A stretch of 27,584 bases of DNA from Sphingomonadaceae bacterium (GTDB lineage: Bacteria > Pseudomonadota > Alphaproteobacteria > Sphingomonadales > Sphingomonadaceae). Positions 7,669 through 13,587 of the stretch are shown here, piece after piece. The notes under the pieces were generated by a model that was not told the origin of the DNA, ran no database searches, and was given only the letters and a program-made list of their open reading frames with translations. Every line of letters begins with the position of its first letter. Positions within the stretch are counted from its first letter, which is position 1. Location: assembly GCA_019239785.1 (NCBI GenBank), contig JAFAZM010000279.1:1-27584 (forward strand), given 5' to 3'. The translations under genes and the position numbers were made by a program.

Positions 7669-8184
7669 TCAGCGCCGCCGGCGATAGAGATAGTCGTAGC
7701 CGGGCTGCCAGTTTCGCCCGCCGTCGTTCGAAATGGTGCCGACCTGCTCGACCGAGCCGTCATCATGCGGGCGATAGACCATGCGCTGGAGCGAACCTTG
7801 CCGCGCCGGGGCGGTCAGGACCATCTCGCCGTCCGCCAGGCCGCCGCTGTACCAGTTCACGTTGCCGTTCGTGTCGACATACATCTGGTGCCAATGGCCG
7901 TCCTTCCGGTCGAAGGCGCTGTAGCTGGTCCCGGCATAGGGCCCGCCCGGCGCCGCCGGAGATTCGTAACGCTCCACGATGCCGCAGCCATTGGCGATGC
8001 GCGCGATCCGGCTTGTTGCGATCGGAACGGTGCTAAGTGCAGCGTCGAAGACGTCCCATTCGCCGAGCCAGAAATCCAGCTGGCGATGCTCGGCCGCGGC
8101 GCAATCGGGGCGGGGCGGCGGCGCGAGCTGGGCGGAGGCGGTCGCGGCCGGCGCGAGCAGCAGGATGAGGAGCCCAAGCTTCAT
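7669..8184 (-). CDS. Secreted small beta-barrel-like protein, paralogue 2 of the ECF unit
   Basis: A 171-residue protein with a clear signal peptide (MKLGLLILLLAPAATASAQ). The mature part opens with HRQLDFWLGEWDVFDA, a motif seen at the start of lipocalin-like or DUF1579-like barrels, and ends NWQPGYDYLYRRRR. The family opening (LDFWLGEWDV), internal ISNDGGRNW segment and final YDYLYRR match corresponding positions in the upstream neighbour, so the two are probably diverged duplicates. The two genes overlap by four bases (ATGA). Function is unknown; the fold suggests binding of a small hydrophobic ligand outside the cytoplasm. The gene converges on the alpha-galactosidase with only 19 bases between. 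Confidence 0.75.
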   Translation of the reverse strand: MKLGLLILLLAPAATASAQLAPPPRPDCAAAEHRQLDFWLGEWDVFDAALSTVPIATSRIARIANGCGIVERYESPAAPGGPYAGTSYSAFDRKDGHWHQMYVDTNGNVNWYSGGLADGEMVLTAPARQGSLQRMVYRPHDDGSVEQVGTISNDGGRNWQPGYDYLYRRRR

Positions 8185-8693
8185 CGGTGCGGCCTCTCGT
8201 CCGGGCCCGCGGGGACGCGGCGGTAGAGATAGTCGAAGACCGGCGACCAGGTGCGGCCGCCGTCGCGCGACAGCTCGAGCAGCCTGCGGCTCTCATCGGC
8301 CGAAGCACGGGTCATGGTGAGCCGGAAACGGGCGCGGCTGCCGTCCTGGAGCGCGACCTCGGCGCCGAACACCATCGGCCAGGCGCCCGCGGGAGACTCC
8401 AGGGCGAACTCCCGGAGTCCGTTCGGACCGGGGAAGAGCTGGAGCCAGCCATGGGTCCGCTCCGCATATTCGAACCAGAGCGGCAATGGCCCGTCGCCCC
8501 CGATCTCACGCAGCTCGAACAGCATCGCGCCCGGCCCCTGCACGATGATGCGGCTGCGCCCTTCACGGCCGGCGGAGTCGGTGATCCGCCAGTCCCCGGC
8601 GAGGAAATCGAGCTGCCCGGCCGGAGGCGGCTGGCCGCCGGCCGCTGCGGCCGTCGAGAGAAAGATGCCGCTGACCAATGTCGCCAGTCTCAT
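8181..8693 (-). CDS. Secreted small beta-barrel-like protein, paralogue 1 of the ECF unit
   Basis: A 170-residue exported protein with signal peptide MRLATLVSGIFLSTAAAAGG. The mature domain starts QLDFLAGDWRITDSAG and ends DGGRTWSPVFDYLYRR, matching both ends of the downstream protein. Many alternating hydrophobic residues (GAMLFELREIG, PLWFEYAERTHGWLQLF) suggest a beta-barrel. It has no cysteines and no catalytic motif that I recognise. AAGGAG lies 6 bases before the ATG at 8693. It follows the DGPF-domain membrane protein gene by 40 bases, so it is probably part of the same transcript and may be a target or a ligand-binding partner of the ECF system. Confidence 0.75.
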   Translation of the reverse strand: MRLATLVSGIFLSTAAAAGGQPPPAGQLDFLAGDWRITDSAGREGRSRIIVQGPGAMLFELREIGGDGPLPLWFEYAERTHGWLQLFPGPNGLREFALESPAGAWPMVFGAEVALQDGSRARFRLTMTRASADESRRLLELSRDGGRTWSPVFDYLYRRVPAGPDERPHR

Positions 8694-8733
8694 GTCTCAC
8701 TCCTTCTGCCTGGAACCGGAAATGTCGCCCCGC

Positions 8734-9198
8734 TCAGCCGGTCAGTGCGCGAATCGCGATGCTGCCGCCGTGACGCAGATGCGGGCAGCTCGCCGCGAGG
8801 CGGAGCAAGGCGGCCCGATCGCCGGCCTCGACGATGAAGAAGCCGGCCGGAATCGGACCGGTGAAGGCGGGCCCGAGTCGCGTCGGTTCGCCCGCCAGCT
8901 CCTCGCCGCCGACCACCCGCCCGTCCGCATGCGGCGCGCGGGCCCAGGCGGAATATTCGGCGGCGCGTCCGGACGCGGTCGGGCGGTAATCCGGGCCTTC
9001 GTAGAGCAGCAGCACGTAACGCGGACCGGCGGGCTGCGCGTCCGGCTCCCGCGTGGGCCACATGGTGCCGAGCCAGAAGACGCCGATGAGCAAGGCCGCG
9101 ACCGCCAGCGAAAGCGCGGGCCGGAACCGCGCACGCCGGTTGATCAGGCCCTCCGCCGCGAGGCGTCGCACCATGCTTTCCTCTGCCGGATCGATCAT
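8734..9198 (-). CDS. One-TM protein with periplasmic YCII/DGPF-like domain; candidate anti-sigma factor
   Basis: A 154-residue protein in three parts. Residues 1-28 are cytoplasmic and charged (MIDPAEESMVRRLAAEG). Residues about 29-46 form one membrane segment (LSLAVAALLIGVFWLGTM). Residues about 58-154 resemble a YCII/DGPF domain: PRYVLLLYEGPDY at its start, RVVGGEELAGEP in the middle, and FFIVEAGDRAALLRLAASCP followed by HGGSIAIRAL at the end. The start overlaps the ECF sigma-factor stop by ATGA, the usual place for an anti-sigma factor, but no zinc-binding HxxxCxxC motif is present. DGPF proteins are known genomic partners of some ECF sigma factors (ECF42 group), normally as soluble proteins; a membrane-anchored form is unusual. 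Anti-sigma function is inference. Confidence 0.72.
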   Translation of the reverse strand: MIDPAEESMVRRLAAEGLINRRARFRPALSLAVAALLIGVFWLGTMWPTREPDAQPAGPRYVLLLYEGPDYRPTASGRAAEYSAWARAPHADGRVVGGEELAGEPTRLGPAFTGPIPAGFFIVEAGDRAALLRLAASCPHLRHGGSIAIRALTG

Positions 9199-9767
9199 CT
9201 TTTCCTCTCCGTCTCCGGATGCAGGCGGGCGCGCACGGCGCTGCGCGCCCGCGCCAATTGGCTTTTCGACGTGCCTTCCTCGATCTCCAGCAATTCGCCG
9301 ATCTCCGCATGGGTGAAGCCGCCGAGGTCGTGCAGCAGGAGCACGGCGCGGTAGCCGGGCGGCAGCGCGTCCACCGCCAGCTCCAGCGCAAGCATCGCCA
9401 ACGGGTCGGCGCCCTCTCCCTGCAGCTCGGGCGGCTCGGCCATGTAAACCGGCTCCGCGCCGGCGCGGCGGCGGGTCTCGCGGGCCACGTTCACGACGAA
9501 GCCGATCAGCCAGGACCGCAGCGACGACCGCCGCTCGAAGCTACCGATCGCACGGACGGCGCGCAGCCAGGCCTCCTGGGTGACGTCCTCCGCGGCGCTG
9601 GCGGCGCCCCCGACCAGCCGCCTGGAGACTTCGCGCATCCGGGGCGTGTGGCGGCGATAGAGGATGCGGAACTCCGCCTCGCCCCGCCGCACGAGGAACA
9701 GGTTGAGCAGCTCGAAGTCCGAACGCTCCGAAGTGGCGGCCGCCCGGCCGAACAGTCTCAGGCTCAC
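9195..9767 (-). CDS. ECF-type RNA polymerase sigma factor
   Basis: A 190-residue sigma-70 family factor with only regions 2 and 4. Region 2 spans about residues 30-95 (EFRILYRRHTPRMREVSRRL, EDVTQEAWLRAVRAIGSF, SSLRSWLIGFVVNVARETRRR). Region 4 is at about 130-180 (DALPPGYRAVLLLHDLGGFT followed by HAEIGELLEIEEGTSKSQLA), the DNA-binding helix-turn-helix. The start is a GTG at 9767 with GGAG about 10 bases upstream. The next gene overlaps by ATGA and encodes the candidate membrane-bound regulator. The likely targets are its own unit and perhaps the divergent protease gene. I cannot assign it to an ECF group with confidence. Confidence 0.88.
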   Translation of the reverse strand: MSLRLFGRAAATSERSDFELLNLFLVRRGEAEFRILYRRHTPRMREVSRRLVGGAASAAEDVTQEAWLRAVRAIGSFERRSSLRSWLIGFVVNVARETRRRAGAEPVYMAEPPELQGEGADPLAMLALELAVDALPPGYRAVLLLHDLGGFTHAEIGELLEIEEGTSKSQLARARSAVRARLHPETERKR

Positions 9768-9792
9768 GCCCGCGCGCTCCAGGCGGGCCGGT

Positions 9793-10404
9793 TCATTCGC
9801 AACGGGCCGCCCGGCCGTGCGCCATCGCTACGATGATGTAGGCGTCCGGCGCGCCTTCGTGCAGGATCCAGGGCTGAGTCAGGCTGCCGCGGTCGCCGGG
9901 GCCGTTGCCGATCTCTTCATTGGTCCGGTAGGGCGCATAGATCATCACATGGGGCGGAAACACGCAGGTGCGGCGCCCGCGGCGCGCGTCGTAGCGGCTG
10001 AAGCGGTGCGACAGCATATAGGCGACCCCGGCACGGCGAGGGGCGAGCAGCCGGCCGTCGCGATAGCGCGCTGCGATCTCCTGCTCGATCTCGGCGTCGG
10101 CCAAGCCCCGCCGCAGCAGCGCGCCGCGCAGCAATTGCGCCTGCATCACGGTCGCGGCGCCCTCCGCATCGTAGCAGGCCGGGGCGATGCCCTGCTCGGG
10201 ATCGCGGCCGACCAGGCAGTAGAAGCCGTTCGCGGACGGCCGGACCAGCTCGTAGCCCGCCGCGCCGAGCCGATAGACGCCGGCGCCCCGCGCCAGGTCC
10301 GCCGGCGCGGCGCTGGCCGCCAGCGCGACCTCTTCGGCCGGCCCGAGCTCGACCGGGGTTGGCGACGCGAGCAGCCCGGCGAGGGCGAAGAGGAATGCGG
10401 CCAT
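9793..10404 (-). CDS. Exported protein of unknown function, first gene of the ECF unit
   Basis: A 203-residue protein with a short hydrophobic N-terminus (MAAFLFALAGLLASP) that looks like a signal peptide. The remainder includes GVYRLGAAGYELVRPSANGF, a central helical part rich in Arg and Glu (ALLRRGLADAEIEQEIAARY), then CVFPPHVMIYAPYRTNEEIG and a tail ending HGRAARCE. Four cysteines in the mature part (FYCLVG, PACYD, RTCVF, RCE) could form two disulfides. I do not recognise the family or a catalytic motif. GAGG lies 6 bases before the ATG. The gene precedes the ECF gene by 25 bases and is probably co-transcribed with it. Confidence 0.7.
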   Translation of the reverse strand: MAAFLFALAGLLASPTPVELGPAEEVALAASAAPADLARGAGVYRLGAAGYELVRPSANGFYCLVGRDPEQGIAPACYDAEGAATVMQAQLLRGALLRRGLADAEIEQEIAARYRDGRLLAPRRAGVAYMLSHRFSRYDARRGRRTCVFPPHVMIYAPYRTNEEIGNGPGDRGSLTQPWILHEGAPDAYIIVAMAHGRAARCE

Positions 10405-10413
10405 GTCTGCCTC

Positions 10414-10502
10414 GTTGCATTCTGATTCATGTGATTGGTGACGCGTCTTCGTCGAAAGGTTGCATCGCCTCGACGGGCGTCATGCGATCCGCTCATGCAA
10501 CC
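10414..10502. promoter_or_regulatory. Divergent promoter region with repeated GTTGCAT motif
   Basis: The 146-base gap between the ECF unit (start 10404, minus) and the protease gene (start 10551, plus) contains GTTGCAT at 10414-10420, GGTTGCAT at 10458-10465 and its inverted copy ATGCAACC at 10495-10502. The last two face outward and lie 54 and 49 bases from the minus-strand and plus-strand starts. An AAC-containing box of this type could be the -35 element of ECF promoters or a shared operator. On the minus strand a GCGTC sequence follows at roughly the -10 distance; on the plus strand no such match is clear. Confidence 0.35.
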
Positions 10503-10550
10503 CTCGGCCCCGCCCCAGCCACTTTGGAGTGGACAGCGGGAGGCATGTGC

Positions 10551-11813
10551 ATGCGTTTTCCTATTTTCCTGGCGGTGCTGCTGGCAGGTCTCTCCGGCGG
10601 GAGCGTCGAGGGCGCGGAAATCAATCCTTATGGACCGGCGCCGGCGCCGGGCTCGCCGCAGGCGCTGGAGCGCGCGGCGATGTTCGGGACACCGGGCGCG
10701 GAGGCCGCGATCCAGCTCTGGCTCGACGCCAATCCGGCGGCGCCGGCGGAGCTGCGCCGTCTGCTCTATCACCGGCTGTGCGAGCTGTTCGGCGTGCGCT
10801 CCTGGCACGCCCTGCGCGCACGGGCCTGCCAAGCCGGGCAGGCGCTTTCATCCGAGCACCGGACCGGGGACGACGACGCGGGAATGGCCGGAGCCTTGAC
10901 GGAAACCCTGCCGATCCGCGCCACGGGCAGCGCAACGATCGCACTCGAGACGAACTTCCTCGGCAGCCGGAGCGGACCGGTCACGGTGAACGGCGTGACC
11001 CTCGACTGGTTCATCGACACCGGCGCCGAGGTGAGCGTGTTGCCGCAAAGCAATGCCGACAGGCTCGGCGTCCGTTACGTAGGGTCGGGGATCAACGTGG
11101 GCACCACGACTGCCGACGTGGTCGGCCGGGTCGGCGTGATCGACGTGCTCCGGATCGGCGATGCGATCGTCCAGAGCGTGCCGGTACTGGTCCTTCCGGA
11201 CGAAAGGCTGAGCCTCGCGCTCGGGCCTGACGGTCCGCGGCGCATGATCCCGGGCATATTGAGCCTGCCGGTTTTCGCCGCCTTCGGACGGATGGCCTGG
11301 CTGGACGGTGGCGCGCGGCTCGCGCTCGGCGAGGATGCGCCGCGAATCCGGCCCGCCTCCGCGCCCATCTATTGGCACGACGACGGCCTCGGCGTGCCGT
11401 TCGCGACCGCCCGCGGCCTGTTCGGCGCCCATTTCGACAGCGGCGCCACCCATTCCTATCTCTATCGCGAAGGCGGGGCGCTGCTCCGCCCCGCGGTCCG
11501 CGCGGCGGCGATCCGGCGCGAGGTCCACACCGCCGGCGCAGGCGGCACGATCGCCGAGCAGCTCGAAGAGCTGCCCCGGTTCGTCGCGACGATCGGCGGC
11601 GCACGGGTGACGCTCGGCCGCGTGCCGATCCAGGAAAGCCAGGAGAAGGTCGCGCGCTTCGGTGACGACGTCATCCGCCGGCTGCGCCTGCTGGTCTTCG
11701 ACTTCGCGCGAATGAGGATGTCCGCGGTGCCGCTGGGCGCCGCGCGGCGAGGACCGCACCGGCGCGCCGATGATTTCAAGAGGATGGCCCTTGCCCAGCG
11801 GCGGCGGATGTGA
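10551..11813 (+). CDS. Exported two-lobed retropepsin-like aspartic protease
   Basis: A 420-residue exported protein with signal peptide MRFPIFLAVLLAGLSGGSVEG. Residues about 30-110 form a helical pro-like region with Cys77 and Cys93. Two aspartic-protease half-sites follow: WFIDTGAEVSVLP (Asp156) and AHFDSGATHSYLY (Asp316). Two D-T/S-G-A motifs in one chain imply a pseudo-dimeric enzyme of retropepsin-like lobes rather than the usual bacterial single lobe. The start at 10551 is chosen because GGGAGG (10538-10543) stands 7 bases upstream; the ATG at 10545 is too close. The gene is divergent from the ECF unit and lies 34 bases before the Kelch lipoprotein gene. Substrate unknown; cleavage of the candidate anti-sigma factor is a speculative idea. 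Confidence 0.78.
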   Translation: MRFPIFLAVLLAGLSGGSVEGAEINPYGPAPAPGSPQALERAAMFGTPGAEAAIQLWLDANPAAPAELRRLLYHRLCELFGVRSWHALRARACQAGQALSSEHRTGDDDAGMAGALTETLPIRATGSATIALETNFLGSRSGPVTVNGVTLDWFIDTGAEVSVLPQSNADRLGVRYVGSGINVGTTTADVVGRVGVIDVLRIGDAIVQSVPVLVLPDERLSLALGPDGPRRMIPGILSLPVFAAFGRMAWLDGGARLALGEDAPRIRPASAPIYWHDDGLGVPFATARGLFGAHFDSGATHSYLYREGGALLRPAVRAAAIRREVHTAGAGGTIAEQLEELPRFVATIGGARVTLGRVPIQESQEKVARFGDDVIRRLRLLVFDFARMRMSAVPLGAARRGPHRRADDFKRMALAQRRRM

Positions 11814-11847
11814 TTTCCTCGGCAGCGGTGGGATTGGAGCCTCGTCG

Positions 11848-13485
11848 ATGCGGCGTTTCGGGCGATCTCTCTTCGTTCTGCTTTCCTGCACCTCCTTGCT
11901 GGTATCCGGCTGCGGCGGCGGCGGCGGCAGTACCGGCTCGACCGCGCCGCCGCCGACCCCGACGCCCACGCCCACGCCGACCCCAACGCTCACGGCGCTG
12001 ACCAACCAGCCGCCGGTGGGCCTCGATCTGGCGATGCTGCTGACCGACGGCAGCGTGATGGTCCAGGCCAATCCCACCGGAACGCCGGGCGGCCCGAGCG
12101 CCGCCGACTTCTACAAGCTGACTCCGGACGCCAGCGGCAATTATGCGGCCGGCACCTGGACGCGGCTCGCTTCGCCGCCCGCCGGCTATGCGCCTTACGC
12201 CTCGGGGGAAGCCGTGCTCGCCGACGGCCGCGTCCTCTTCGTCGGGGGCGAATATAATCAGGACGATTACCGTCTGCCCTTCGGCCCGACCGCGCTGACC
12301 AACATGTCGGCGATCTACGATCCGGTCGCCGACCGCTGGACGATGATCCCGCCGCCGCCGGGCACGCCCTATATCGGCGACGTGCCCTCGGCGGTGCTGC
12401 CGAACGGCCGCTTCATCTTCGGCAGCAAGCTGAACCGGAGCATGTGGTCGCTCGATCCCGCCACCCTGACCTGGACGGCGCTCGCGGGGACGGGGAAGAA
12501 CGACGTCTTCGCGGAGGAAGGCTTCACCCTGTTGCCGGGCGGCAGCGTCCTCACCATCGACCTCACCACCAAGCCGCAATCGGAACATTATGTCCCGGCG
12601 CGCGACGCCTGGGTCCAGGACGGGCCGACGGCGGTGACCCTGACCTCGCCGACCGGGTCCCCGGGCGGGCTGACCTATGGGCCCGCGCCGGTGCAGACGG
12701 TCGGCGGAATCACCTACGGACCGGGTCCGACCGGCACCTATTTCCCGCCGGGCGAGATCGGCCCCGCGATCCTGCGCCCGGACGGCAGCGTGTTCGCCAC
12801 CGGCGCCTCCGTCTCCGGGCCGGCGCACACGGCGATCTACCGCCCGGGGGCGAATCCCGATGCGGCCGGGACCTGGACGGTGGGCCCCGATTTCCCGGCC
12901 GCGGACGACGCCGACGATGCGCCGGCGGCCTTGCTGCCGAGCGGCAACGTACTGGTCGCGGGCGCGAGCGGCGCGCTCTACGAGTTCGACGGGACCAATT
13001 TCCGGATCACGGTCGCGGCGCCGGCCGGCGGCAATGGCGGCGTCCCCGTCTTCCTGCTGCCGCTGCCGTCGGGACAGGTGCTGGTGCTGACGCCGTCGCT
13101 CAACATATTGGCGCGAGTCTACAACCCGCTGGGAACGCCGCTCGGCGGCTGGGCGCCGACCATCACCAATGCGCCGACCAATGTCGTCCGCGGCCAGAGC
13201 TACACGCTGACCGGCACGCAGCTGAACGGGCTCAGCGAGGCCGCCGCGGTCGGCGACGAGCTGACCTCGGCGACCAATTATCCGCTGGTGCGCCTTACCA
13301 ACAATGCGACCGGCCACGTCTTCTACGCGCGCACCCACGATCACAGCTCGATGGGCGTGGCGACGGGCAATCTGCCGGTGACCACCCATTTCGACGTGCC
13401 CGCCAATGCGGAGACAGGGCAGGCGACCCTGGTGGTGGTGGCGAACGGCATCGCCTCCCTGCCGGTCACGGTGACGGTGGGGTAG
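11848..13485 (+). CDS. Kelch-type beta-propeller lipoprotein
   Basis: A 545-residue lipoprotein. The lipobox LVSGC puts the lipidated Cys at position 22, followed by a Gly run and a low-complexity Pro-Thr linker (about residues 35-50). The main body has repeated strand units such as GEAVLADGRVLFVGGEYN, PSAVLPNGRFIFGSK, PAILRPDGSVFATGASV and PAALLPSGNVLVAGAS, typical of Kelch/galactose-oxidase propellers. The C-terminal domain (about 440-545, containing THDHSSMGVATG) resembles the galactose-oxidase-like early-set domain. The copper ligands and Cys-Tyr cofactor of galactose oxidase are not evident, so binding rather than oxidation is more likely. The start at 11848 has TTGGAG 8 bases upstream; the longer in-frame start would hide the lipobox. 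Confidence 0.8.
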   Translation: MRRFGRSLFVLLSCTSLLVSGCGGGGGSTGSTAPPPTPTPTPTPTPTLTALTNQPPVGLDLAMLLTDGSVMVQANPTGTPGGPSAADFYKLTPDASGNYAAGTWTRLASPPAGYAPYASGEAVLADGRVLFVGGEYNQDDYRLPFGPTALTNMSAIYDPVADRWTMIPPPPGTPYIGDVPSAVLPNGRFIFGSKLNRSMWSLDPATLTWTALAGTGKNDVFAEEGFTLLPGGSVLTIDLTTKPQSEHYVPARDAWVQDGPTAVTLTSPTGSPGGLTYGPAPVQTVGGITYGPGPTGTYFPPGEIGPAILRPDGSVFATGASVSGPAHTAIYRPGANPDAAGTWTVGPDFPAADDADDAPAALLPSGNVLVAGASGALYEFDGTNFRITVAAPAGGNGGVPVFLLPLPSGQVLVLTPSLNILARVYNPLGTPLGGWAPTITNAPTNVVRGQSYTLTGTQLNGLSEAAAVGDELTSATNYPLVRLTNNATGHVFYARTHDHSSMGVATGNLPVTTHFDVPANAETGQATLVVVANGIASLPVTVTVG

Positions 13486-13502
13486 CGGCCTTCGATAGCT
13501 TC

Positions 13503-13578
13503 CGCTCATCCTGAGTAGGGACTGAGCGAAGTCGAAGGCCCGTATCGAAGGACTCTTGCGTCCTTCGATACGCCGGTT
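13503..13578. repeat. Palindromic repeat family 2, shortened copy
   Basis: The left end CGCTCATCCTGAGTAG (13503-13518) is identical to the left end of the element at 22118. The hairpin CGTATCGAAGGAC (13541-13553) and GTCCTTCGATACG (13560-13572) is perfect, with a 6-base loop. The right outer arm is missing, so this copy looks truncated beside the esterase gene. It fills the 102-base gap between two convergent genes and could act as a bidirectional terminator-like structure. Confidence 0.8.
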
Positions 13579-13587
13579 GCGGTCCAC

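Noticed and set aside
4596..7766. Open frame of 1056 codons on the minus strand
   Set aside because: It lies opposite xylD and the GH27 gene, both of which have clear family motifs. Composition is Arg/Ala/Gly/His-rich, as expected for the antisense frame of high-GC genes.
11950..11996. Short tandem repeat as possible CRISPR or phase-variable tract
   Set aside because: It encodes the Pro-Thr linker of the lipoprotein in frame. The hexamer-like units are imperfect and there are no spacers.
11776..13587. Open frame of 603 codons opposite the Kelch lipoprotein
   Set aside because: Low-complexity Arg/Gly-rich shadow; the plus-strand frame has a lipobox, ribosome site and repeat units.
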